Assembly: GCF_036324505.1 (NCBI RefSeq) | Contig: NC_086358.1 | Location: 4,845,268 to 4,909,267, forward strand | Source of the DNA: Eleginops maclovinus | Taxonomy: Eukaryota; Chordata; Actinopteri; Perciformes; Eleginopidae | Direction of reading: 5' to 3' | Length of the DNA stretch: 64,000 bases | Shown: piece by piece, positions 17,184 to 27,191 of the stretch | Layout of the letters: the number at the start of each line of letters is the position of its first letter | Numbering within the stretch: the stretch's first letter is position 1 | Translations under genes and position numbers: made by a program | The notes under the pieces: generated by a model | What the model saw: the letters and a program-made list of their open reading frames with translations, nothing else | Databases searched by the model: none | What the model was told of the DNA's origin: nothing

Positions 17184-17686
17184 GCGTCACTCATTAGACC
17201 TAGCCGACAGTATGCAGCTGCGTTGCAGTGGTGTGCTTGTTTTTCTGTATTTCCAGGTGAGCAAAAGTAATAAAAAAGATGCATTAAAGTAGTGGCAGAG
17301 ATGTAAAACGAACGTGTTAGAGTAACAGACTACCGGTAATGTAAATATGGGATTTATATCCGAGTCTACAATTAAATGAAAGAGTGTGTCGTGTGAAACA
17401 GTGCTTCACCTGGTCGCTAATATGGGAATCAGTAGTGTAACCATCGCTAATTTAAATGCAGTAGTGCACCTCTTGTAGCTTGCTAGAGTATAAGTTATGT
17501 ATTTGTGCAGAATAACGTCAGACTGAATGTGTGTTTTGCTGGTGATTAATGCAAGTGGACATGTGATATTTTATGTTTTATGCAAGTTTGAGAGTGCGGG
17601 TGAATGTTGATAATGTGCGTCACTCATTAGACCTAGCCGACAGTATGCAGCTGCAGTGATGTGCTTGTGTTTCTGTATTTCCACAG
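17184..17686 (+). repeat. Direct repeat of about 70 bp, 433 bp apart
   Basis: Copies at 17,184-17,255 and 17,617-17,686 share GCGTCACTCATTAGACCTAG, CCGACAGTATGCAGCTGC and TTTCTGTATTTCCA. The left copy ends TTCCAG|GTGAGC, which looks splice-like by chance. Confidence 0.9.
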
Positions 17687-19099
17687 AACGAAAAGAAGTA
17701 AAGAACTGTTTTAAACTCATGCACGCCTGGAAGTCCCTTTTGTGTCCAAGTGTGCAACACTAATAATATTTTTGAATCAGCATTTTCTACATGTGGGGAC
17801 CAGAAGCTGCACATTAAATGTCAAACTGGTTCAGTTTATATTTCTGCAAACACTGCGCTGAGCTCAATGTGTTTCAGAGTCAGAAAGAGGTTTAATGCCA
17901 AGTTCTCACTTACTGGGAATTTTCTACAAAAAAGGGAAATAAAAAAAATACAAGGCAAGGTGCTAAAAAGGTCACGAGCATAAATATAGATTTGAATATT
18001 ACAATGTGATTATGGACAAGATAAAATAAAAAGGACTATATGACAGTTTAGTGCTGGGTGTGCCAAAATGTTTAGATTGACCGGAAATGTGGACATTTTT
18101 TGCATTTGGCTTGGACATTTTCCTGGCCGTTTTCGCTGTTGTGTAAAACGAATGAATATGCAAATGAGTGCAGACAGGATCCTGCACGTCTATTTAAAGA
18201 AGACGCTGCATTTGCAAATGATAATTAATGGGATTTCTCATCGGCCACGTTTACATTCACCCAGTGAGTCCAGTTTATAGACACTGTATGATTCCGAGCA
18301 GAGGCTTTCTTTCTTTCTCTCTCTCTCTCTCTCTCTCCACACACACACTCACGCCCCCCCCCCCCTCCACCCCACCCCACCCCTCCCCTATTGAGACAGG
18401 ATACCAAAGCTACTTGTTAAATCTAATGCATGCACTGTCAACCCATTCGCACCCCGTCACTTCCCCAGCTCAATATAGAAACCGGATTTTCTGGTATTAC
18501 GCGCACCTCCATTAGCTAGAGCTCCACTCCTTCCACCAACACGACCCCCAGTTTGTGACCAGTACAAACCAGCATGTGCCCCCAGCAAAACCCACCAAGC
18601 TCCTGGAGCCTCACATGAAGGAAGAATCGTTGAAATTGCAGCTAATAGTGTTTAATTTATTGTTTAATGGGAAATATAAGCAGTGGAATTACCCTATTCT
18701 AATTAATTACTTAAAATGGCAATGATTAGTACTTTACTAATTGATGAAACCATATAAATCTATGACAAGATTATGCTATACTGGAAACGCATAATAATCC
18801 CTGCAGTGTGATAAAGACGAAGAATAATCCTGGAATATTTCTAAAAATCATGAAGGGTTTAGTCTAAAACAGAAAAGGGAGGTGAAGCGTACATTTGAAA
18901 TTAATCTAATTTGCCATGTTTCTGTAAGGATGGGATGTCCCACCGTGTTTCATATTTTGCTTTTACGTGACGTTGATACAGTAGAAGTATATATATTTTT
19001 GTATAAAGCCCCTATGTCATAGATAATTATTTAAATAAATGAAAACTCGTGCGTATTTTTTAGCTCGTTTCTAAATTCCCACAAATTCTCAGCGAGTTA

Positions 19100-19330
19100 T
19101 GTTCCTTACTTTACTTTCACTGGTGTAATAGAGATGCTATCCCACTACTTCTACATGCTGCACTTATTTTATAAATACTGTTATTGTTGTCCAACCGGAT
19201 GGGTACTTTGTCAATTGTGTAAATTCTGTCTGTAATATTTTATGCGTGCTTCTTAATTAATAGTGTTGCCTCTTTCCTTGTGATGTAACACCATACATTT
19301 GTGGGACTAATAAAGGTATTGTGATTGCAG
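19100..19330 (+). mobile_element. Non-LTR retrotransposon 3' end next to bahcc1 exon 1
   Basis: It ends TGTGGGACTAATAAAGGTAT, a typical fish LINE tail, only about 140 bp past the bahcc1 exon 1 donor. It is 5' truncated and lies within intron 1, antisense to bahcc1. Confidence 0.6.
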
Positions 19331-19467
19331 TAAATGAGTTCGTCTAAAAAGCTGTCCCAAGTTTGATATATGGAGAACATATGCTCCAGACAAAAGAGAA
19401 ACTGCATTTTTTTTAAACACACACTTTGTCATTTAACCATATCAAAATAGCTTCGTTTAAAACTGAC

Positions 19468-19639
19468 CTGAGTGCGGACCCATGGAGAGGTGCGATGAGT
19501 AGTATTTCCCGGGCTGGAAGTGAGCGGGGTGCTGCACGGAGCCGTGGCCGCCTGACGCCATCCGAGACGCGGCGCTGTGAACCAACGCGCTCCGCTCCGT
19601 CAGGAGGTGGTGCGGAGGAGCGAAATCTCGGCTTTCCAT
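19468..19639 (-). CDS. bahcc1: bahcc1 coding exon 1 (N-terminal 57 residues)
   Basis: This is the first coding exon of BAH and coiled-coil domain containing 1, a large nuclear chromatin protein whose C-terminal BAH domain is known to read H3K27me3 in Polycomb-type silencing. The translation starts [16 protein letters not shown] and ends [18 protein letters not shown]. It closely resembles the start of vertebrate BAHCC1 (acidic/RDFAPP start, HLL(S/T)[10 protein letters not shown]), and less closely the paralogue TNRC18. The start at 19,639 was chosen because homology begins exactly there. The exon ends in phase 1 at CTCAG|GTCAGT, and the next exon at 1,067-1,226 begins in the matching phase. 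Only this low-complexity N-terminus is visible; the BAH domain lies beyond the window. The assignment to bahcc1 rather than tnrc18 is supported by the slc38a10 exon nearby, its neighbour in human. Confidence 0.9.
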
Positions 19640-19804
19640 CCCCGGCGAGAAGCGATAAATCCCAAATCCCAAAGTAAAATCCGGAGGCACCGAAGGTCTC
19701 AGGCAACCCAGATGCAAAATAATCCCTTTTTATGAACTTCGGGCTCCCCTCGCATTGAGCGCAGTTTGGGCTTTGCAGGGAAGAAACTGAGTCCCCGTCA
19801 TGTC
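19640..19804 (-). other. bahcc1: bahcc1 5' UTR portion of the first coding exon, with a short uORF
   Basis: Upstream of the bahcc1 ATG the minus strand runs open to a good acceptor: a CT-rich tract ending TTTTGTAG, with the exon beginning at 19,804. This suggests the first coding exon is preceded by at least one non-coding exon. Within this leader an upstream ATG at 19,801 opens a 23-codon frame that stops at 19,730-19,732, about 90 nt before the main ATG. A leader uORF of this kind could reduce or regulate main-start translation. The acceptor and uORF are seen directly; their use is inferred. Confidence 0.6.
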
Positions 19805-21234
19805 CTACAAAAGAGAGAGCAGGAGACACGTCAAAGCGCTGACAATAATGAGCCAACCAGGGATGTAGAGCTGAAGAAAAGGCTGAGCCGAGAGACAGAC
19901 GATGTTCATGTTTAGACAAACAACCAACATTCATATATTAGAAAAACGTTTCCACATTATTCTTACTTGACTGTCCTCTATGTGTCATTTAGAGGGGATT
20001 TATACCAGGGCAGGGAGGTGCATAAAGTCTGTCCTGCAGATAAAAAGGTGGTTGAACCGAGTTTATGTGGATTTACTCTACACCTCATCGATGGCCCCAA
20101 CATACGAGTCCCCCCCCCCCCCCACCTTTCCTCATCCTGTGACCAAACACGATGCAAATAACATACACCGGGCTTTTCTTTATCAGCGAAAAGAATGGAA
20201 ATAAAAGGAGGAGATTTGGCTCAAAACAAATGGTGCATATACACTACATGAGTTCCCACACGAAAAAAAAGACCTCGATGAAGGACGAGTTGTTAAGTCT
20301 TTAGACTGAACAAGCGCTGGTCATAAACAAGCTGGACCTCGGGGGCACTTGCACTAAAATATTAAGAAAACCAATACTTCTGGGCAAGCATGCACAAAAA
20401 AAACCGAAATTATTGCGACTAATATCTATTCCCAAACCTCTGTCCCCATAGTGCCAAAAACACAGAACCAAAACACACACGTTTCCGCTTTGATTAATGG
20501 ATGTTGTTGTTTATGGAAATTTGATTTCTTTGCTCATTCAGTTGTCATAAAACGTGATCATGTAACACCATGGAGGATATTTTTTTTAGAAAAAGGGCTA
20601 TAAAACTGGAATTTATATAAGATCTCGCATGATGGATCAATGGTGTTTGACGTATAGCTTTTAGAAATTAAATCTGACGCGTTTTCTTTTTACGCAAACT
20701 TGTTCCCCCTGTATTGTTTGGCGTTTTTATAGCAGACATCTTATTTGTGGTGTTGCTTATTAATGAAAATGGTGATAAAACAGCTATTTCTGTCAACTCC
20801 TACGGGGGTCAGCAGCAATGCCCCCCCCCCCCAACCCCCTCCCTTCTCCTCCTGGCAATGGCACACACCATGCATCTCTGCTGCACACACACATACAGTA
20901 CAGGCTACAGTGTAATCACAAACACAAATCACATCACCTTTATGCTCCAGTGCGAAAGAGCGAGGCAGTAAACAGTGAAATAGACTAGGAAATCATCGAC
21001 TTTATATGTATGCCTTATAGCCCAGGTCATTTACTTAAATAGGGTTCCACGTGACGCGCAGATAGTGCCTGCATTCACCAAAACACACCTCAGCAGTGCA
21101 TCTATTAGGCCTCTCAATGCATGGCACGTCCATAGATGCTGATAGCACCTCCCAGGAATCAACGATAAAGGAACAAAGAAAATATCAAATGCTCTGGTGG
21201 ACTTATAAAGTGCAGAGGAATATAGGATCTCGGA

Positions 21235-21625
21235 TATTCAAGTCTCCTTTACGCACACACACCCTTTCACAGGCTCAAGGACTCACAACTTTTTCTTACA
21301 TTTAGTTGCCACATTCTCTGCAGCTTTTAGCTTATTATATTTTATTTGAAAAACTTCCCCTGCATTAGAAACATAATCTTGCACTATTTTCTTAAATCTG
21401 TTTCATCTTGCACTGTTTTTATTCTTCATAAAATATACTTTAATGGCTTTTATACATTTGTGTTGCATTGTTGGGGTAGCCTGGGACTTAAGATTTTCAT
21501 GGCCATAACTACATGCATATGACAATAAAGCCTTTGAATCCACAATCTATTCAAGTCTCCTTTACGCACGCACACGCGCACACACACACACACACACACA
21601 CACAGGCTCAAGGACTCCCAACTTT
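21235..21625. repeat. Direct repeat pair bracketing a LINE fragment
   Basis: Both copies read TATTCAAGTCTCCTTTACGC, then a CA-rich stretch, then CAGGCTCAAGGACTC(A/C)CAACTTT. The left copy (21,235-21,293) has a short ACACACAC core, whereas the right copy (21,548-21,625) has expanded to about 20 CA units with GC variants. Confidence 0.85.
21294..21547 (+). mobile_element. LINE 3' fragment flanked by a long direct repeat
   Basis: The fragment ends ATGACAATAAAGCCTTTGAA and shares GTTGCATTGTTGG...GGGACTTA..CCATAACTACAT with the copy at about 25,060-25,195. It is bracketed by direct repeats at 21,235-21,293 and 21,548-21,625 that look like an unusually long target-site duplication. Confidence 0.7.
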
Positions 21626-22155
21626 GAGGAATTGTGTGTTAAGGAGGGAAACATCTCTAAAGTTCAGCAGCTCTGCGCCCAAACACTCTAAGGAAAAAAC
21701 ACCCAATGCATGCATCTTTTTTAAAGGCCTCTCTAAATGATATATGCACGTATTTAAATATTTGAAATCCCCTTTTGTTGGTGAGCACCACGTTATCGTT
21801 TGTGACCACAGCCAGAGAAGGAATGAGGGAGAAACGAGAGGCTATACTGCAAAGCGCACAGGGGGAAGGCAAAATGGACTCTCTCCTGTCCCCTCGGCTG
21901 GGAGAAACAATGGCCCCTCTCCACGGGACATCAATCATAAACCACTCTCGGCTGACATTTGTCTATACATTTTTAAATTTTCAGGCCGTAAACTCACGTC
22001 CTCGGTGTTTACATTCCACGTCAACGGAGAGCCACTCAGGCTACATTTAAGAACCTGAATCTAAATCCCGTGTTATCGCTGGCCACGCAAACAAAACGAC
22101 GTGAGCAGATCGCGCGTAACAGTTTGGGGGGGTAGGGGTGCATTAGGATCTACTG

Positions 22156-22157
<2 letters not shown>

Positions 22158-22240
<83 letters not shown>

Positions 22241-22379
22241 GCATTCAGACTTCCTTCCACTTCACCTAGACTCCCCCAAAGCCCATACACACACAGATAC
22301 AAAAACACATGCGCACACACACACACACACACACACTTCCCAAACACGCACACACACTTCCCAAACACGCACACACACC
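22158..22379. repeat. (TG)n followed by CA-rich cryptic repeats
   Basis: A (TG)39 run at 22,158-22,236 is followed by CA-rich sequence. The latter contains two tandem copies of a unit reading CACACTTCCCAAACACG (about 22,330-22,379). Confidence 0.95.
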
Positions 22380-23358
22380 CACCAGCACTGCTGCCCCTCA
22401 AAGGGTCAAACTATCGCCAGACACAAAAAAAAATCCCTTCTACAAAAGTAACCAATACTCGCCAAAACGACATCACATGAACTCAGCACAAACGCCAGTA
22501 ATTCTGCAAACAATTGTATTTTTCAGATCTCGCGTTGTTTTCAAGACAAAAAATCGCGTTTTGTGCAATTTGGAGCGAAATCACAAACGCGTGGATCTTT
22601 GGACAAAAGATGAAAGGGATTTATAAAAAAAAAAAAAAAAAGGAATTTATTTTTGAAGTGGCACCGGTTCAGAGGCCAAGTCATTGCCTTCAACAATTTT
22701 GCAATAAAGTAAAGTCACAGAGAATAAGAGAGACAGTAAATCCGGATATTCAGAGGCCGGCTAAACAGGAGAGGCAAGCCCGGCCGAGGCGAAGACAGCC
22801 CGGCGTCTGCACTGCCTCCATACCGGGGGAGGAGGGGGGAGGCAGGGCTGCAGTTTGCAATAAAACTGCCCTGTCTGCTTCCTGTTCAGACAATAAGAAA
22901 CTAACAAAGAATAATCTACAATTTAGCATCTTTAAAACTGAAAGCGTGAGGAGGCGAAATGTAAAGCGAGTGGTGTTGAATAGTCCTTTGAATGAATCGG
23001 AAACACACAAGAGTAATTTGGCTGTGAAGAGAGGTCAAATCAGAAAGTGACACACGGGAAAGGGAATAATCCAGAAATAAATCCTTCGTAATACTGTATA
23101 TACTGTAAAACGGCAAGATGTGTTGCTTTAATGCAAACACACTGACTGAGGGATGTCTTTACACTATTCTGATAGCAGAGTCATACCAGCTTGCATTTCT
23201 CTGAAGGTATGACAGTGAATAATAATGGAGTATAAATCTATTTAAATAAAACAGGGAGTTTTTAGATAATCCTCTCACACACGTGAACCAAAATGTACAT
23301 CCAGCAGCACATTCACTAAAGATAAAACACGGAGCTATAAAATAATGTCCTTACTTAC

Positions 23359-23560
23359 TGGTAAATTATATCCACGGCCAGTCGGTTATAATAAAAATGA
23401 AAGAAAAAGTATAAAAATATTCAAAGTGAAAATCCCCGAGTCGCAGAGATGAAACATGTGGGATTGATTACATCCTCTGTGCAGACTGTGTGGAGGTATG
23501 GGAGAGACGCATCGTAGAAGTTCAGGCTTGTAGTGAAGCGAGGCTCGTGCATGCAGCCCG
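23359..23560 (-). other. bahcc1: Probable non-coding first exon of bahcc1
   Basis: On the minus strand, a GC-rich block (about 23,480-23,680) is followed by a leader-like stretch ending ACCA|GTAAGTAAG, a strong donor with its last exon base at 23,359. The next good acceptor on that strand is the one at 19,804/19,805 before the bahcc1 coding exon, giving a 3.5-kb intron. The transcription start is not identifiable; 23,560 is a nominal limit. No long open frame is present, as expected for a 5' UTR exon. The donor is seen; exon status is inferred. Confidence 0.45.
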
Positions 23561-23680
23561 AGACTCAGACAGGGGGAGGGGGGGAGGAGGAGGATGGGGA
23601 GGGGTGAGAGCGCGGGCCTATTGGTTTGAGAACGACAATGTGAAAGCGTGCCCGTGAGGCGCCCCCTCCACCCCCCCCTT
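23480..23680 (-). promoter_or_regulatory. Candidate bahcc1 promoter (GC/CpG-rich block)
   Basis: This stretch contains several CpGs, G-rich runs (GGGGGAGGGGGGGAGG) and a reverse CCAAT core (TATTGGTTTGAG near 23,619). It lies just upstream, in minus orientation, of the probable first exon. Its composition contrasts with the AT-rich DNA to the left and the MITE array to the right. No TATA box stands out. Promoter status is inferred. Confidence 0.4.
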
Positions 23681-23684
23681 ACAG

Positions 23685-24790
23685 AGGTGGGAAGTAACTA
23701 AGTACATTTTCTATACTGTACTTAAGGATAATGTAGATTCCTTTACTTGAGTTTTTCCATTTTATTCTACTTTATTTCTTTAGATTTGGATTTGTGTAAA
23801 AATACTCTGTTACAAGTGAAGGTCTTGCATTCAAAATCTGACTTGTTTTTTCGCCAAAGTAAAAGCATGGTGAGTAATGTAACTTAGTACATTTAGTACT
23901 TTACTTAAGGAACATTTTGAGGTGCTTTAGTATTTCCTTTTTATTATTCCTTATTCTTCTACTCCACTACATTTAAAAGGCACATCATGTTATTTTTACT
24001 TCATGCATTTTACATATTTAGTCAATAGTTACTGCAAGTAAAAATATTCTGTTACAATTTAAAGGCTTGCATTCCAAATCTGGCATAAGTGGTGTAAAGT
24101 AACAACGTACATTTACTTAAGCAAGTACATTTAAGGTATTTGTGATTTAGATTTCCAAATTTATTCTACTTTGTACTTCTACTCCACTACATCAGTAGAC
24201 ACCTTGGTTTTACTGAGGCGGGACAAGAATCTCGTTTATGTTATTCTAAAAAAGCAGAGGTGGAAAAAGTACTCGGATGTTAAACTAAAGTAAAGGTAAG
24301 AATAACAAATCTGACATAAGTACAGTGGTGTATAGTCATTTACTCAAGTACTGTACTTAAGTAAAATGTTGAGGTTATTTTACTTGAGTATTTCCATTGT
24401 ACTCTACGTTATACTGTACTCCATTACTTTTATTTACATATTTAGTTACTTTGCAGCGGGACCCTTTCTTGTAACAGAAGGGAGAAGGATCAGTCAGAGT
24501 CGGAAGAAGTACTCAGATTTCCTACTAAATCAAAAACAAATTATAAAAAAGTATTCTGTTGCAAGTGAAAGTCTTGCATTCAAACTCCTAATCAAGTTGA
24601 AGCAGAACTCTAGGAAGTGTGTTATCAAAGTAAAAGCAGTGGGGTAATGTAACTAAGCACATTTACTCAAGTACTGCACTTAAGGACCATTGTGAGGTAT
24701 TTTAACTTCAGTAATTCCATTTTATGCTACTTCATACTTCTTTGAAATCCTTAGTAGGTTTGCAGCAAGACTCCTTCAGTAAAATACTAC
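23685..24790. mobile_element. Array of degenerate MITE-like units (AAGTACATTTACTCAAGTAC family)
   Basis: Six or seven partial units restart at about 23,686, 23,876, 24,088, 24,255, 24,322, 24,503 and 24,639. Each carries recognisable words such as GTGGTGTAAAGTAAC, ACTCAAGTACTG(T/C)ACTTAAG and AAATA(C/T)TCTGTTACAA. The family is common in percomorphs as single copies, also seen here at 46,735-47,140, 51,702-52,105 and 63,660-63,925. The array adjoins the candidate bahcc1 promoter. Confidence 0.8.
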
Positions 24791-25059
24791 TTGATGCAAC
24801 ACACAAAGGCCATTTTTCTGAATATAATGTTTACTTTTTATACTTTGATTACATGTGGCTGTTAAAACTCTCCTCGTTTACTTCAGTAAGACTTTGAATG
24901 CTTGACTTGTATTTGTTATTAAGTATTCTGGCAATAATGTCATTGTAAGTAATGTAATGCAGGTACTCACTCACAACATTATCTGCAACATTAGCTTATA
25001 TATTTGTACATGTCATAGTTTATCTGCAGTACTTCCACATTGGTCAACAGAATCCTGCA

Positions 25060-25195
25060 AATCCTCCTCTATTTTCTTTTGTACTTTTTTATTTGTACTT
25101 AAAATGTATGTTGCATTGTTGGAGGAGTCTGGGACTTATTTCATTGCCATAACTACATTGTATGTGCATACGACAATAAAGCCTTTAAATCTTGG
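25060..25195 (+). mobile_element. LINE 3' fragment, same family as 21,294-21,547
   Basis: It shares GTTGCATTGTTGGAGGAG, CCATAACTACATTGTATG and ACGACAATAAAGCCTTTAAA with the other copy. It sits at the right end of the MITE array, whose terminal CTTCTTCCACCACTGCC motif follows at about 25,228-25,243. Confidence 0.65.
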
Positions 25196-25299
25196 TACTT
25201 TTACTCAAGTATAAAGCATCTGAATACTTCTTCCACCACTGCCCCCACCTCACCCTTTCCTACACACATCCCCATCCCACCTCACCCCCTCGACGGTAA

Positions 25300-25480
25300 A
25301 CACACGCTGCCATTGGCTGCAGCGTGGAGCCAATGAGGAAGCCGACCGAGCCGCGGAGCGAAACGGCGGGCGTTTGATTTGCAGCCCTCGGCGCACTGCA
25401 TGCACAGCAAATGCGGGGAGACAGGCGGCACAGCTCGGCTCAGTGTGCGGAGAGCGAGGAACCGGAGCCGTGCGGCGTTG
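25300..25480. promoter_or_regulatory. GC/CpG-rich promoter-like block with paired CCAAT boxes
   Basis: The stretch has CCATTGGCTGCAG (reverse CCAAT) at about 25,310 and GAGCCAATGAGG (forward CCAAT) at about 25,330, then a CpG-rich run (GAGCCGCGGAGCGAAACGGC). Opposed CCAAT boxes beside CpG-rich DNA are typical of TATA-less promoters. It could drive an alternative bahcc1 start to the left or a divergent non-coding RNA to the right. Confidence 0.45.
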
Positions 25481-26287
25481 CCTGCACTTTCAGATCACTG
25501 GTGGAGAGCAAACAGCATCTAGTCTATTCCGTGTGATCCCACTGCAGCTCGGTTCAAATGCTGCATCGTTATTTTGCTGCGATGATGTGATGGTTTTATT
25601 GATGCTCCTTTAGGGAAAATAACCCTTTTTCCTCTCGCCCCACTGCATGTGTTTTGCTAAATAAATCCCTATTTGCAGAATGTCTGATTTATTGAACATG
25701 TATAGGCTGGCAATGAAAGGGTTTTTTTTTAGAACACAACCCACATTAGGACAATACAGAGGTTTAATTGACAGGCGTACAGTTAAGTGTAAGTTTGATA
25801 TAGAAAATGTGTCCACTGGGAGTGAATCTAAAGGAGGATTCATCCATTATAATTCTCTGCTTAGTCCATAAAGCCAGGCACATTGACATACTCTTACCAT
25901 GAACAAGCATTCTGTATCAGCTCACTTTATCCATCGGTACGCCACATACACAAAGGATTCTGTCATTAAGCAATATACAAGAATAACATATATTTCATAG
26001 AAAATAAGGTATAGTAAAGTTACTGTTTTAAAATCTATTTTATGGTGTCTGTTTACCCCTCTCTGTCACACACACGGGCAAATTAAATCACTGCGTAATT
26101 TGAAAGCATCACTGTCTCCGGGGTTAGCCTTGCGCATGGTTCACTAATTTCGCCAATTAAAAGTGGAAGGATATGGGCTTGTGTGTTTCCATGTCGAAAT
26201 ATATGAGCTGCTATAGGCTAATATTCCCGGTGCTGGTTTGTTTATACGTGGAGGCAAAGGGTTAAAACTCGGGGGCTTCGGATCTAC

Positions 26288-26500
26288 GAGGCTCCTGATT
26301 GGCTGGCGCGCTGCCAGAATTCTGTCAATCACCGAGTGTAAACAAGGCTCTGATTGGCTGCTGGCCAGTCCGCACTGGGCTGCCTGAAAAAAGCAATTAC
26401 TGCCCCTGCGGTTTCAAGGCGGCCCCGCGCTGAACGATGAAAGGAGATAAGGAGGGGCGGTTTCAAGGCGCCCCCCACGGCGAACCCCGTTGGCCCCAGA
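26288..26500. promoter_or_regulatory. Regulatory-like block with repeated GATTGGCTG and GCGGTTTCAAGGCG
   Basis: CTGATTGGCTG occurs at about 26,295 and again at about 26,350, and GCGGTTTCAAGGCG occurs at 26,408-26,421 and 26,457-26,470. GATTGGCTG contains the reverse CCAAT core (NF-Y type). The second repeat is not a motif I can name. The block is GC-rich against AT-rich surroundings. Confidence 0.45.
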
Positions 26501-26967
26501 GCAAAAGGAGAGTCAAGAGTGACTAAATCAAAGGGAATACGGTAAAAGGGGGGAAATTACACGTTGTATTAAATGTAGGGGATAGATCCGCGGAATGGTG
26601 CAATAACAACTTTGTGTTCAGAAAATGGAGGAGCTACGAAAACCGGAAAACGCTGCTTCGAGGGAGCTCCTTTTTTTTTTTTTTACAAACACGAGCAGAG
26701 AAAAGTTTCTGTCGAAGGTGGAAAAACAGCGTTTGGTCTGTAGAGAAACTAAATTATAAGATTTCCTGACATTGATGTTAAAACAGGGGCGATGTTAGAC
26801 CGTGAGAGAGTCGGCTCTGATTGTTCTGCTGCGCGTAAAATGTTGACTAAAAGTTTTTGCTGCCAACTGTTCAATAATTAAGTGGACATTTCCGCTTTTA
26901 CGCACAGGCTTAAACGGTAGGCCTGTTATAATAATAAATTAGGTCATTAATTGTTTCTGAAAAGGGA

Positions 26968-27137
26968 AGAAGAAGAAGAAGAAGAAGAAGAAGAAGAAGA
27001 AGAAGAGAAGAAGAAGAAGAAGAAGAGGTTATAGAGATGAGCAATTATTTTCACATTGCATTATAAAAAAAGAGAAAGTAATACAAAAAAATTCATGAAA
27101 AATATATAATTACAAATACATACAAAAGATACAGATA

Positions 27138-27188
<51 letters not shown>
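26968..27188. repeat. (GAA)n and (TA)n microsatellites
   Basis: A GAA/AGA trinucleotide run at 26,968-27,027 with one break, and a (TA)n run at about 27,139-27,188. A second, longer (TA)n run is at about 62,552-62,604. Confidence 0.95.

Positions 27189-27191
<3 letters not shown>

Larger units (their letters stand above)
19805..23358 (-). other. Probable bahcc1 5' UTR intron
   Basis: If the non-coding exon at 23,359 is real, this is the intron joining it to the first coding exon. It contains poly-C runs near 20,109 and 20,819, a LINE fragment with flanking repeats and a TG run at 22,158. The open frames at 22,514-23,050 (+) and 22,750-23,010 (-) show no known domain. Confidence 0.5.

Noticed and set aside
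17240..17262. Splice-like TTTCCAG|GTGAGC
   Set aside because: It occurs at the end of one copy of a direct repeat, is absent from the other copy, and has no coding sequence beside it.
22514..23050. 178-codon plus-strand frame
   Set aside because: It contains a poly-lysine run from poly-A, has no recognisable domain, and lies antisense in the probable bahcc1 leader intron.
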